Positions 53,193-64,000 of a stretch of DNA of 64,000 nt are shown piece after piece. Below the pieces are notes generated by a model. It did not search any database. It was not told where the DNA came from and worked only from the letters and a program-made list of their open reading frames with translations. The stretch spans positions 1,364,001-1,428,000 of the forward strand of contig OX595993.1 of NCBI GenBank assembly GCA_951394045.1, in the 5' to 3' direction. This DNA comes from Nitzschia sp. DOCU1 (Eukaryota > Bacillariophyta > Bacillariophyceae > Bacillariales > Bacillariaceae). How positions within the stretch are numbered: position 1 is the stretch's first letter; every line of letters starts with the position of its first letter. The translations under genes and the position numbers were made by a program.

Positions 53193-54996
53193 CGTGGCCT
53201 TGAGCGTCAAAATTAAATCTCAACAAACAATCTGAGCTGAAGTGACAAGGCGAAGTTGAAATACGGAATCCACCACCGTTTCTAGAGCACGAACAAGAGG
53301 TGAGGATGTGCTTCCAAGCACCATACTATTGCCACCGGCGACAGGTTGGCGATGCTCACACCAATCGCAAATTCAAAGTCATCGGCGACCGTGCGCGCTG
53401 TCGAATGTGCATAATGGAAATATGTTACTATACGAGACGGATAATATATATAAGAATCTACGCACAGGTATAGTCGTAGGTAGGGTATCTTTTGATACTC
53501 GAGCGTGGTCGATAGGAATACGCGCCTGGCGAGCTCCTCTTCTTGCTCTCTTATTAGAAGTAGCTATGTTCCAAATCAAAACGAGTCCAATCTTTCTCTC
53601 CCAACCCACAAAGACACCTTCGATAGAACCCCCAAGTTCCATTTCCCCGGCCTTATCAAGCTCGTCAACCTCAACTGGAACAGCAAAGCTTTCGGCCTCA
53701 CCCGATCCTTATTCTCACCGAGACAGTTGGCCCCATTCCAAACACGCCAACACAAGTTTGTCCCTCCCTCTGAACAGGTACACAAATAACACTACATAGT
53801 CCGTCCTTTTAAACTAATGCATCCAAAGATCGTTTGCTGGATCCTAATACTAGCAACCTTGACTAGTATCCAGTCCTTAACCCATAGTTTTAAGAGGGGC
53901 GGTTTTTTAATCAGGCAGAAGAGCCCTGCAAGAGACTTCACTCAATTTTAGTACGGTGGAACGGAGTTAATCTCGAACCACATATCTCTTAACAACACTT
54001 GAAAGAGAAAAAATAATTTTGTTACGACGTGGGATTTGATTCGCAATCATCCGGCAATAGGGTACAAGTCCTGCCACGACCATCTGCCCAATATAGTACA
54101 ACAACCAGGCAGGAATTTGCTCTGCCGACATTGGTCGCCTACTGTCCCATCTTGAAATCTCCCACCATCACGCGCTCCTCTGTAGACGATCAGAGTTCGC
54201 GTCGTCACTTCCTCCACTAGATTGAAACAAACCAGCACAGCACAGTTCTGTTGCACCACATCATATTTCCACGGGAGGCTGAAGCGAGCGATATCTTCCG
54301 ACGGAGCTCTCGAGAAGTTAGGAAACAGGCGTCGAAGCCTTTTTACTCGAGCTTCTCTTTACTACCGTTGATCGAGTATAGATTGTTCCATCCTGCTGCG
54401 GACACGACATATTCCTCAACCACATGTCCCGTGCTAGTTCCGGTCGCATGCTGGCAAATGCTGTGAGTGCTCTCTGTTCCTTGGCACTTGCACATGCAGG
54501 TGGCGAAGACGATGATTCATTGACCGACCCGGTCCTGTACCGATAGCTTCTGTTGGAAAGAGGGAACCATCATCTTAGCGAACTTCTTCTTTCGCTAGAG
54601 GGGCCATCAGATTCGACTATGATTCGTTCATTCAATGCCTTCTGTTTGCTCTGGATGCTGTGAACGAAGATATCATTCGTAGTGGAAAGTCCTCTCTCTA
54701 TTCATTCCACGACCTTGCGCCACGTCAGTGCTGAAAATTCACAAAGTCTTCGCGTGGCCATCCTGTTATCTGATTGGCCAATTTTGGGTTCCGACTGTTA
54801 GCTTGGCTGAAAAAGAATTCTTTTTCATCTCGTGTTCGTCCAAGATCTCGTCTGCGTGGGGAAACAACAAGCCGAAACCCCGCCAAGTTCCCAATTCCCA
54901 AAAATTTTGTCTCACAATTTTAAATTTGTCCAAACACATCAACGCAACCACCAAACCACTTGAGTAACTCTCGCGTTCACACAGCCAATAAGCAAA
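53193..54996. other. 1.8 kb gene-poor region
   Basis: The largest gap in the window, between Cys-rich member 3 (minus) and the thioredoxin-like gene (plus), so a divergent promoter region. Frames at 53308-53799 and 54029-54466 lack family features and overlap antisense frames. No repeat or RNA gene was recognised. Confidence 0.45.
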
Positions 54997-55791
54997 ATGA
55001 TACGATTTACCTTTATTCTTGTTCTGGCTATTAACCTGGTTAATGGGTTTGTGGTCGATCAGGGTGCTGGGGCAAGAAATCGAGATACCAGCAGGGCTTC
55101 CGTTGCTACGACCGTTTCGAGGCCTCGCGTGGAGCCTGCGGAAGAACCCGCCATCACTACAATTACTCAACCAGCCATGGGAAAGCCGAAGATCACATCA
55201 TTAGAAGACACAGAAGATTACAAAAATTTTCTCAAAGAGGACGATCGCCTCTGTATGGTCAAGTAAGTGCCGGCAAAACAAGCAACAAAAATCCTGCGAC
55301 CTCGCAATTCGTTCTTTTCTAACCCCGAACTCTCATTTTTTCTCTCGGACAGGTTCTACGCACCCCACTGCAAGGCATGTCAAAAGTTCGGTATGCAATT
55401 CAAGCGTATCGGGAAGGAGATTGGGGATCTTTCTTCCCGAAATAAGGACGGATCAGAGACGGTTGTTCGTGAAGGAGAAATTCGCCTAGCAGAAATGGAA
55501 TACGGAGCCAACAAGGAACTTTGCAAGAGCCTCGGTATCACGAAACTTCCATCGGTCCACTTTTACGCCAAGGGAAAACTCGTCGACGGATTCCCTTGTG
55601 GTCCAAGTAAGATCGGAATGCTTTTGGGGAAACTCGCACGGTTTCGATCCATGAGTCCCGTCGAGTTGGAGTTTGAAGTCGAAATGAATCAAGGGATGGC
55701 CTTGGGCGACAGCGTCCTCGAGACGCTGAATATTGAGATTGTTGGTGCCGAACAACATCGCAAGAAGACGACTTCTCTTCCTAAGTGTTAG
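54997..55791 (+). CDS. plastid-targeted thioredoxin-like protein
   Basis: Two exons, 54997-55262 and 55353-55791; 90-bp intron (GTAAGT..GGACAG, phase 2). The product is 234 aa. A signal peptide (residues 1-17, FILVLAINLVNG) is followed by Phe at the predicted cleavage site (NG|FVV) and a Ser/Thr/Arg-rich transit-like stretch, the bipartite signal used for complex plastids. The thioredoxin fold begins near residue 70. The active site is FYAPHCKACQKF with Cys95/Cys98 (CKAC instead of CGPC), and the cis-Pro is in ITKLPSVHFYAKG. A cationic EQHRKKTTSLPKC end carries an extra Cys. Expected role is disulfide exchange in the plastid stroma; CKAC and the preceding His resemble atypical ACHT-type thioredoxins. 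Confidence 0.85.
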
Positions 55792-56772
55792 TCAAGTTGA
55801 CCACGTGGTTCAAATCAACGCGAAGAACCACGGATGACAGTTTTTCTGACCATCAACGATATCGCTTGGTATAAACAATAATACCACCACCACCATCGCG
55901 GCCGACAACTCAACTCGATAATGGTACAAGGCAGTTTTGGGGCGCTTGAAGACATTCAAACGATGCTGCCATTATCATAGTCCTATCTCACGCTAACGTG
56001 GTAAATTGTTACTAGCAATAACAACAACGACCTGATCTTCTTCCTCTTCTTCGGCGGGTACTAGTAGTAGTAGTAGTAGTACTTTTACTGATTAGGTGGG
56101 CTCATGGTGATTAACTACGGTTTACATACTACTACTAGCATGTTGCACAACCTTTACAACACCGCCTCATCATTACATCTACGAAGATATATCATGCATG
56201 CTGCGATTTCGAAATTGGGGAGAAGACAACGAAGAATGAATCCAATCAACAGCCGAGCAGTGGTGGCACTCTCGTCTATTTTGGTGACGAAGAGGTCGTG
56301 GTCCTTGGGTTTTTCTCGAGCCAACAAAAATCTTCGCCGGCTTCGAAGATACCGGCTTGTCTCGTAGTCCGTGTACCAGGTACGTAGGGAATTGTTGCAG
56401 AACTCTTTCTTAGATTGAAGAATTCGTTCGCTTTCGTCAGGAAAAGGGAGGTTCCGAATTCCTTGAAGAAACCGATTCCTTCCATTTCTCATGACGTACG
56501 GGGACGGTCACGGTCGGTGACCGGACGACGAACGGACTCAAGCGTGGTTTTGACTCATATGACCAAAGTTGAAGTTGAACTCTCACCAAACGTGGGGAGA
56601 TCCATCGGTGTTGAATGCGTCCTCCCGCCACATCGCATCATCCATCGTCGGCGGAAGTGTGAGGTACGCCGAGTAAGGTCAACGAACGAGAAAGGAACGA
56701 CACAAACGACGGAAAGTTTCTTTTGTTGCATATTTCTCCTTCGTTGTGTCTGATATCAATAAAGAAAAACAA
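55792..56772. other. intergenic, thioredoxin to UROD
   Basis: About 980 bp, containing an (AGT)6 tract and otherwise no supported gene. Its right end is the UROD promoter. Confidence 0.45.
56063..56080. repeat. (AGT)6 microsatellite
   Basis: Six perfect AGT trinucleotides flanked by act/act, in non-coding sequence. Confidence 0.9.
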
Positions 56773-57999
56773 ATGAAGTTTTCATTGAATTCGGTATTCT
56801 TGGTGGCCCTGGTTCCGTCGTTGGTGGCGGCCTTTTCCCCCCAGTCGTCAGCTCGCGGCGGATTTTCGCTCAAGTCGTCGCTGGCTGCCGAAGAAGTGGT
56901 AATTGAACATGAACACTGCAGAGAGCCAGGAGACCGTGATATCTTGATTCGTGCTGCCCGTGGAGAAGTTACAGAACGAACACCAGTGTGGTTGATGCGA
57001 CAAGCCGGTCGCTACATGGCAGCCTTCCGAGCGTACTCGACCAAATATGGATTCCGAGAGCGATCGGAGACCCCTGAAATGGCAGTCGAGTTGAGCCTTC
57101 AGTGTCACAGAAAGTATGGAATGGATGGTATCATTATGTTCTCTGATATCTTGACACCGCTTCCAACTCTGGGTATCGAATTCGACGTGGTTGGCGGAAT
57201 CGGTCCAGTGATCTCGACCAAAATCGCGTCGGAAGAAGATGTTGAAAGCTTGAATGACCCGAAATCTATCAACTTTGATGAGAAGCTGCCTTTTATTCGT
57301 GAGATCTTAGGATCGTTGTCCAAGGAGGCCGAAGAGGCCAACACGGCCTTGATTGGTTTCGTCGGTGCCCCCTTTACACTTGCCGCATACACAATTGAAG
57401 GCAAGTCGTCCAAGCACTGCTTGAAGACCAAGAAGCACATGATGCGAGATGAGATGGGAGAAGATAAAACCATGTCAATGTTCCTTGATACTTTGTCAAC
57501 TATGATCGGTAACTATGCTTGCCATCAAATCGAATGCGGTGCCCAAGTCATTCAACTCTTTGAGTCTTGGGCACACCAAGTGTCGCCAGCCGGATTTGAG
57601 AAATTTGCCAAGCCTGCTGCTCAAAAGGCCATTCAGATCATCAAGGCTAAGCACCCCAATGTTCCCGTTATCTATTTCGCGAATGGTGGTTCTTCTTATT
57701 TGGAGTTGCAAAGGGATATGGGAGCGGACATGATCGCCATCGACTGGCATGTCGATATGGCGCAAGCTCGAAAGATCCTGGGCCCCGATGTTCCCATTAG
57801 CGGAAACATTGATCCTACCATTCTATTCGGTTCCAAGGAACAAATCGAGCAAGCCGTTCGAGACTGTATTGACAAGGCGGGCGGCCCTGGAAACAAACAC
57901 CTGCTAAATCTTGGTCACGGGGTTATGCAGGGAACGCCCGAAGAGGCTGTTGGTTGGCTGGTTGACGAAGTCAAGCGATACAAGGGAAAGCAAGGATAA
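56773..57999 (+). CDS. hemE: uroporphyrinogen decarboxylase, plastid-targeted
   Basis: Intronless, 408 aa from ATG 56773 (MKFSLNSVFL); the open frame 27 bases further up begins with a non-ATG codon. The signal peptide ends VAA|FSP (Phe21), an ASAFAP-type site, then a Ser/Arg-rich transit stretch to about residue 38. The mature enzyme (~365 aa) carries PVWLMRQAGRYM (72-82), including the invariant Arg pair region, DGIIMFSDILTPLPTLG with the catalytic Asp, GFVGAPFTLAAY, FESWAHQVSP, and the C-terminal NLGHGVMQGTPEEAV. It decarboxylates uroporphyrinogen III to coproporphyrinogen III in heme and chlorophyll synthesis in the plastid. Algae often have more than one UROD gene, and this one has the plastid signal. 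Confidence 0.97.
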   Translation: MKFSLNSVFLVALVPSLVAAFSPQSSARGGFSLKSSLAAEEVVIEHEHCREPGDRDILIRAARGEVTERTPVWLMRQAGRYMAAFRAYSTKYGFRERSETPEMAVELSLQCHRKYGMDGIIMFSDILTPLPTLGIEFDVVGGIGPVISTKIASEEDVESLNDPKSINFDEKLPFIREILGSLSKEAEEANTALIGFVGAPFTLAAYTIEGKSSKHCLKTKKHMMRDEMGEDKTMSMFLDTLSTMIGNYACHQIECGAQVIQLFESWAHQVSPAGFEKFAKPAAQKAIQIIKAKHPNVPVIYFANGGSSYLELQRDMGADMIAIDWHVDMAQARKILGPDVPISGNIDPTILFGSKEQIEQAVRDCIDKAGGPGNKHLLNLGHGVMQGTPEEAVGWLVDEVKRYKGKQG

Positions 58000-58855
58000 A
58001 TTATACTATGATGAAAATGTACAGGAATCTGCAAATTTGTAGAAAGCAGCTTTTGTCTTCGTCGCACGGTTTTCACTCCTCCAGTAACGCAGAAGCGTAA
58101 TCGTCACACCGCAAAGATTATAGCTAGCACGAAGAGAGGTTGTAGTCACTTAACAACGAAAGTCGCTTGGCAATATATTTCCCTTGTGGGAGAGAAGAAG
58201 ATACGCTAAGCTAGAGAGTACCCTTTCAGCCTCTTCTGGCTGGTAAAGTCACTTGCTTCTGCTGCTCCTTCGACATGCTGCTGCCCCGAACATGACCATT
58301 CCATTAGAGAAACAGTTCCGTTTCTCGATAGCAGAATCTCAGTGGTGTCCTATTGGGAAACAAATAAAAGATGACACAGTCCAAGTGAGACCTGGAGCAG
58401 TATCCAGCTCCAATTGTATTGCCACGAGAAGGAAAGGCTTTGCTACTAGCATAGAGTAAAAGATCCAGTCGAGGGGGTCATGGTGCAGCCAAAAAACTAT
58501 CCACCGAGCATCACGCGAGGATGCGCTTCTCTATCTTCCCCCCGTTTACGTTTGTTCGCATCTCCGCGTCACGATTTGAAGGGCGAGCCGTTGCGGTTTC
58601 AGGGGCGCCACAATAACGCTGCTGTGAGAAAATTACACATACCGTTTCTATTGTTGGCCTTGGATGGTAACATCCCTTCAGCTACAATAGCGATCATATC
58701 TTCCCATTGCATCGCCTCTCATCTACCTGTAAAGTGGCCCGGGGGAGGAAATACGGAAAGAGTTCCTTTTTTCAAGAATTTCCTAGCCACGGCATTGAGT
58801 CTTGGGGGCGGCTCTTGATCCATTTGTGTCAGAGTTCGTATAGTAGCACCTCGGA
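58000..58855. other. intergenic, UROD to potassium channel
   Basis: About 850 bp of 3' flank and promoter. Frames at 58253-58459 and 58480-58818 have no recognisable features. Confidence 0.45.
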
Positions 58856-61164
58856 ATGGCTAACTTCCTTGATCAGGTGCGAAGGAAATCCGGGTTTCCA
58901 ATAGATGAGTCTGACGAAGATTTAAGCAGTATCGTAACGGAAGAAAGTGAAGAGCACAAGGTTACAGGGCTGACAGCCTTCAGAGCTTCAAAATTGTCGG
59001 TGCCTCGCTCCATTACGCCAAGAGCAGCGGATCCCAGAACACCAGTACCCAAGCGTTCTCCTAATGCTCTCTCGCCTTCCACTTCTGGAAGTCCAAACCT
59101 CCCACCCAATCAACTAACAGAGGAAGACCTGGAACTATGTCAACGCCTGGACGAGGAATACGAGCGAGCTTTGGAAGAACGAGAAATTGGCTACAATGCA
59201 CGATATGTCAGTGTAAGGCAATCAGCTGTTCTTAGCGTCTGTTTCATGGCTGCCTTTTTGAGCCTGGGGACGGCTTTCTTCATGAAACAGGCGGCTTGGA
59301 CGATACCTGAGTCGATGCTCTTCTCAATCTACACTATTACGACAGTGGGGTATGGACGAAATGAAATGCCCACGACACCGGGCTTTCAGTTGTATACCAT
59401 TTTCTTTATCCTTGTGGGAATCGCCGCCTTGACAATTATGGTAGGTTTAGTTTCTTCAAGATGGGTACAGCGTAGGCGTACTCCAAGCTCGTTAGGACTT
59501 TGATCTAACTCTTTGTTTTCTGTCAGGTTGCGCAAGTTTATCAATGCATTGCACTAGAGGCAACCAGGGCGCAACATGCACGAGATAAGACTGAAATGGC
59601 ACGAAGAGGAATGGATGTTTTGCAGACGTCGCGACAACTTGGGGTGAGTAGTGTCGCGGGTTCTGCTGGCGGAGAAGCAAACCAGAATGAAATCATGGAG
59701 CTTCACCACCACAACATGCCGGGCTTATTGGATAGATTCTTTCGTTTTTTGGACCGAGCAAAACATTTTTTCAGAAACAATGAGATCGGGAAAGGCTTAT
59801 CAGTGGTCTTTCCATTCGCAAGTTTGATTCTCGTTGGTGCCCTTGTCGTCGGGCCCATTGAAGGGTGGACGTTTCTGGAAGCTCTTTACTTTTCTGTTGT
59901 ATCCCTTTCGACGGTGGGCTTTGGGGACTATGTGCCAAGCCAAAACGCCAGCATATGGTTCACTATTCTGTGGCTACCGTTTAGTATTGGTTTCATGTCC
60001 ATGTATCTGGGGAATGTCGCGGCTTTCTATATTCGACTCAGCGATCGAAACATTAGAAGGATTGAGCGTCACATGCGGCGGCGATTGCAGCGAGCTAAAG
60101 ACAAGGCCGAAATGGAGCGGGCGGAAGTTTTAAGGCGGGCGTATCGGGGGCAAGAGGTCGAAATCGAGGCGGCGGCGGCGACGCTCCGGGAAAAAGCCGA
60201 GCAGGAGGGAGTTCCTGACAAAGGCCAGGGTAAAGGTCCCAACGGAATCCCATTAAGTCACGCACAGAGCTTGGCTCGCCGGAAGAATCAAGATGGTTTC
60301 AACGCACTACCCACGAGCGAAGGCTCGGACTCGGGAGAGCTCGACGGATCGGAAGGACATGGAAGTGTGTTTGGATCCTTCCCTGTCGATAGTGGATACC
60401 AACGGCGTCAAAGGATCATCGAAAATAGTTCCATGGCAAAATCGAGCCAGGGAACGGATGGAGCTACCATGCAATCCATGAGGGACATTGTAAGGGCAGT
60501 ACGAAGCAATCTAAAAGCCTCTGGAAACGATGGTTCGGATGGTCCTGTGATAAGGAGTGGCCCCGACGTACAGTTCATGTCGATTCGATCCACTCAGACT
60601 ATTACTACACACCAGGGTCTTGTGAGACAAATCAAAACAAGAAAACCATCGTTTGCTCTCCGAGTTCTGGTTCAGGAACGCTTTGCCGAAATTATAGCCA
60701 CGGACATTGCTGGATTCCAATCTGCCATTGAAATCAAGGACACTACTCTACGCGTGACAATTGATTCCTTGATGGAAACAGCCGACAAGTGGCTCATTCC
60801 ACGTCGGGCTAGAAAGCCATTCCGAGCCGTTGCGTTTGAAGTACTGTACTTTGTCGGGGAGCATGGTTTGATTACGAGAGGCGCGGATGCCTTGTTTGAC
60901 TTGTCGCCCTTCGAGTTCCATGGTCTATTTAGCCCGCTGCTTGCTGCCATGGGTGACGCCGAGACCATGGAGGGATGGTTAGCGAGTACTGATGTGTTGG
61001 CAGCCGCAGATTTGTCACGTGAAGCGATCGCTAGACCAGGCCCCACGCCTCAAAGAGAAGATTCGGCTCAGAATCCCCTCCCGACGAATGCAGCTACATC
61101 AGACACACCGCCCGTGCCCCCTGTTGTTACGGCGAAGGCGAAAATGAATACTGGTATGGTCTAA
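58856..61164 (+). CDS. two-pore-domain potassium channel (TPK-like)
   Basis: Two exons, 58856-59440 and 59527-61164; 86-bp intron (GTAGGT..GTCAG, phase 0) right after the first pore repeat. The product is 740 aa. The cytosolic N-terminus (1-120) is Ser/Pro-rich. Repeat 1 has a helix (SAVLSVCFMAAFLSLGTAFF), the filter TITTVGYG (~159-166) and a second helix (FFILVGIAALTIMVAQVY). A hydrophilic linker with a GLLDRFFRFLDRAKHFF helix follows. Repeat 2 has VVFPFASLILVGALVVG, the filter SLSTVGFGD (~320-328) and WFTILWLPFSIGFMSMYLG. Two filters per chain imply a dimeric K+ channel. The ~380-residue C-terminus starts with a basic coiled coil (RRIERHMRRRLQRAKDKAEMERAEV). No EF-hand like those of plant TPK1 is seen. 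Membrane (plasma or vacuolar) is not resolved. Confidence 0.9.
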
Positions 61165-61256
61165 AAACACCAATAACGCTAGGTGATGACAAGTAAGCCG
61201 TATCCAAGTGGATGATTAAAGTTATAGATACTACTATAGCTCCTAATGTTTGTGAG

Positions 61257-62936
61257 CTAAGGAGAGCAAATGTCAATGACCTCCATTAATCCTGCATCTT
61301 TTGGCTTTGAACGCGCAGGAAATTTCCTTGGCTGCTTCAACATGAAGGAACCTTCCGAGTCCGAGTCCTCTAGTAGATAAATGATAGAGTGCTCCTTTGC
61401 TTGTTGGGCAACAGCAAAACCAGATCTAGATGGGGGTTTTGGAGGTGGAGCAGGTGACAAGAGCATACTAGAGACTGACGAAGTCGATTCATCGGGGGAA
61501 GCCAGACTCGTGTCGGCAAACTTTGGTGTAGCATCATCGTGTGGAGAGAAAAGCATCTGTCTCGAGCTACCGGTAGTATCACTGCCAAAAATCCTTTCAG
61601 TTGCACGGTTGTTTGAGTCTGATCGAGGCGGTGGGGAAATAAACATGGCATCAGTGCTGGAAGACTTGTCGCTCGGGGAAAGCAAACTCATGTTCTGAAA
61701 CTTTCGCGGGTCCAAGGGTGACATGGATTTGTATCTCGGGTTGCTGTTGAAGATTGAATCGCTACTGGTGCTTGTAGGATGCTGCTGGACATGGACCTGA
61801 TCCGGGTTCGAAGAAGGGGAAGTAGCGAGATCGATTCTACATGGACTTGGAAATTTCGTACTATCCTCATCCGACGAACAGCCATGGTCACTACTCGTTG
61901 CGGCGACCGCGGAGGCGTGCACGCGTTGTTCAGAAAGTGTTTCTTTGCCGTGCCGTTGCAATGAGCTTTCATGGCCTCGAGTGGGCGGACGTGGTTGAAA
62001 GTCGTCGTCGGATGACGACGACTCAAAATCAAACGAATCTTCTATCCTCGACTCTTTTCTTGACCGCAAATGCCCCAATATGTCCTCGTCATCGTCCGAT
62101 GGGTAGTCAGTAATGACAGTGTTACATCCTGGACATTTGTTATCATCGTCGCCATCTCCGAACTGAATGTCGGCGCAATGGTCATGGAAACAGCCATTAC
62201 AATGTGGGCAGCGAAAACAATCGGCAACTTCCGCTTGAGGAATACTTTGATGGCACCATATACAATCCATGCTACTCGTCGGCACAGAATCAGTGGATTT
62301 AGAGGAATCGTCATCTTCATCTTCATTTGTTTGTTTGGAAATGTGGGTGGTTTTCTTCTTTTGCTTGCCCCGAACAGGGAAAAATGGCATTTCTTCTACC
62401 GACGACACAAGCTCAACACCAATATCTACGGCATCCTCCACTGGCTGCACAGTAATCCTTTCATAGGCAATCTTGGTTGATTCAACAAAGAAGAATAGCC
62501 GGAGACTGCGCTTCTCAAACAGATCCGGGCACTGCATCAGCATTGTCTTGAGGATTTCCAGCTGTCCTCGCAGACCCCGTTTGCGTTTTAGCTTCCGCGC
62601 TACTGCATCTCCAATCGCAGCCCGCACAGCCAAGGATCGATCACAATGTTGCCAGGCCCACTCAAACTGGAGTGCCATTTTTTGCGTTGAAAATCCATGC
62701 ACAATCACCGCAAATTCCCATGGCCGGCCCGCCCGTTTGGTTCGTCTCGCTCCTCCATGCTTCAAACAGCCATTGTGTTGTCGAATACGCCTATGAGGAT
62801 TGACAGTAAAGCCAACATAAGTTTTGTAGGGATGTTTGGGGTCTTGAGAACGTAGCAAGTAGCAGTGAAAGTGTTCGGCGGTGCAAGAGGAGGACGACTC
62901 TAGAGAAGTCGCGGCAGGATTTTGTGACTGACGCAT
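61257..62936 (-). CDS. SLX1: SLX1-type GIY-YIG structure-specific endonuclease
   Basis: Intronless, 559 aa from ATG 62936. The GIY-YIG nuclease domain is residues ~22-110: [26 protein letters not shown] (the YVG motif plus the catalytic Arg of the RRIRQHN helix), and FEWAWQH with the metal-binding Glu. SLX1 family members share the [13 protein letters not shown] segment, seen here as [23 protein letters not shown]-like zinc module is near 225-280 ([28 protein letters not shown]). The last ~270 residues are acidic and Ser/Asp-rich, with repeated [27 protein letters not shown] blocks, and are much longer than in yeast or animals. With scaffold SLX4 it cuts 5' flaps and Holliday junctions in the nucleus. 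Tail-to-tail with the K+ channel gene (92 bp). Confidence 0.92.
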   Translation of the reverse strand: MRQSQNPAATSLESSSSCTAEHFHCYLLRSQDPKHPYKTYVGFTVNPHRRIRQHNGCLKHGGARRTKRAGRPWEFAVIVHGFSTQKMALQFEWAWQHCDRSLAVRAAIGDAVARKLKRKRGLRGQLEILKTMLMQCPDLFEKRSLRLFFFVESTKIAYERITVQPVEDAVDIGVELVSSVEEMPFFPVRGKQKKKTTHISKQTNEDEDDDSSKSTDSVPTSSMDCIWCHQSIPQAEVADCFRCPHCNGCFHDHCADIQFGDGDDDNKCPGCNTVITDYPSDDDEDILGHLRSRKESRIEDSFDFESSSSDDDFQPRPPTRGHESSLQRHGKETLSEQRVHASAVAATSSDHGCSSDEDSTKFPSPCRIDLATSPSSNPDQVHVQQHPTSTSSDSIFNSNPRYKSMSPLDPRKFQNMSLLSPSDKSSSTDAMFISPPPRSDSNNRATERIFGSDTTGSSRQMLFSPHDDATPKFADTSLASPDESTSSVSSMLLSPAPPPKPPSRSGFAVAQQAKEHSIIYLLEDSDSEGSFMLKQPRKFPARSKPKDAGLMEVIDICSP

Positions 62937-64000
62937 GACATGAAACGTCGTCGGATTTTGGGGTTCTATCCGGGTGATATCGGCTGATTCTTCGAATGAT
63001 CGGCGGGTCTATAGCAAGCAAGTTATCAATCAAATGAAAGTCGCTTTTGATCTCGACCAGATTGCACTATTCAAACTGGGTCAGCGATGTACTAGAGGAT
63101 TGTCTTCTTTCCACAGAAGTATGAGTCTCGGTCAATCATCGTCAAAATCAAAACCAAGAAAAGGCAACGGCACAAAACCGACAAACAGAAACATGAGGAT
63201 GGCCGAGACACGGATGTGGCCAGTCACGAAGAAGCAGCGTCCTTCCGTCGTCTCTCCGACATCGGACGCTCTCGACCATCCGTCAGGCGAGGCTTGGCGA
63301 TCCCGCTAGTCGTACGAAACAAGAGAGGGCGTGCCGTCTCGGATCGCTGGCCACCGATGCGAGGTGGCCACCTCCCGATCAAACGCAAGTTGGCGCCCAA
63401 AACGGTTGGTGCGCGTTCGCGATCGCCGTTCAATAACGCTCTTCTTTTTGGGATATACAAGGTGCACTACATAGACCGTTGAATGCGGGTGTTCTATGTG
63501 ATTTCCTAAGTAATTAAATTTCAACGCATCTATGCCTGCCGATCGCTTGAAGTTACTTAGACACGCGAATACCTTTGCACATGCGAGATTTTTTGCCCGA
63601 ATTCGTTTGTCCAGAACTCTTTCACAGAACCCAACAACAACGCCGCTGCTCTATTGCTGTCGCATTTCACGGTAGCTACAGTTGTCTTGATTGATCAACG
63701 TCTCTACATGTAAGTCCCCTTGGTTGTCTATGCTGCAGATTGTTTTTGTTGTTTCAAGACCATGGCGGTTGTCTTATCAATGCCATGGTTGTTGATTTCT
63801 CGAGACGACGTGCTCCTGCGCGCCCGTCGAGCTTCTTCGGATGTCAACGGCTATGCATTGGCTGTCTGCTCGCTATTGGAACTCGAAAAATCGACACATC
63901 GCTCACACGGATGCCTTTTGCACATTTCACTCTCTGTTGACCTCGTTTGCTAGAAAGACAAACATACACACACAATAAGTCTCAAGCAAAAGTCCACCAT
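62937..64000. other. right-edge region, no supported gene
   Basis: The SLX1 promoter lies here. Frames at 62974-63309, 63216-63482 and 63720-63953 read as basic or low-information peptides and overlap antisense frames. A gene starting beyond the window may have its 5' end here, but nothing supports one. Confidence 0.4.

Noticed and set aside
53308..53799. 163-codon plus-strand frame in the gene-poor gap
   Set aside because: Overlaps antisense frames, has no recognisable segment, and starts at a weak codon; treated as chance.

Overview
The window is nuclear DNA from a photosynthetic stramenopile, most probably a pennate diatom. Genes are interrupted by short introns (52-170 bp, GT..AG, donors mostly GTAAGT/GTACGT-like). 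Two predicted plastid proteins start with a signal peptide followed by an ASAFAP-like motif with Phe at the cleavage site. Long Thr/Pro, Gln/Asn and Ser tracts are typical of diatom proteins. Intergenic gaps are 0.3-1.8 kb. I saw no prokaryotic operon, CRISPR array, rRNA or tRNA gene, or transposase. Species cannot be fixed from the sequence alone.

Layout. 1-9 kb: the 3' end of an unknown gene, a bacterial-type Hsp31/HchA (DJ-1 superfamily) gene, a large Thr/Pro-rich single-pass membrane protein with a C-terminal PDZ-like domain, and a Q/N/M-rich protein with SGR repeats. 9-20 kb: an LRR-like protein, a PA-TM-RING ubiquitin ligase, a membrane fatty acid hydroxylase/sterol desaturase, a SAM-methyltransferase-like protein and Nup107. 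20.1-26.6 kb: a direct tandem array of 2,219-bp units, each with one secreted TIM-barrel glycosidase-like gene (three almost identical copies; the third unit lacks its tail). 26.8-34 kb: a three-exon beta-propeller/alpha-solenoid protein resembling the TWD40 (TTRAY) subunits of the TSET/TPLATE coat, and a two-exon ammonium transporter. 34-37 kb: tandem omega-like glutathione transferases. 37.6-42.6 kb: a six-exon ISWI remodeller with an N-terminal HMG box and a C-terminal CXXC-like half finger. 43.5 kb: a nuclear-looking orphan.

45-53 kb: three paralogous secreted type I membrane proteins in a row on the minus strand. They share a signal peptide, an N-terminal block, a cysteine-rich ectodomain, one membrane helix and a short tail ending in PL[IM]. 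The linker after the N-terminal block differs completely between them (Y/G/N-rich, acidic repeat, N/Q-rich). Two have an RXL tripeptide at the start of the linker. This architecture recalls silica-deposition-vesicle proteins such as the silicanins, and the cluster is my best candidate for an undescribed system. 55-63 kb: plastid thioredoxin-like protein, plastid uroporphyrinogen decarboxylase, a two-pore potassium channel and SLX1-type GIY-YIG nuclease.

The genes are mostly independent housekeeping units. The clear cooperating sets are the three tandem families (glycosidase-like array, GST pair, RXL/Cys-rich membrane trio). Exon junctions were placed by hand from splice consensus and reading phase. 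Where an upstream open frame exists without ATG, the first good ATG was chosen.
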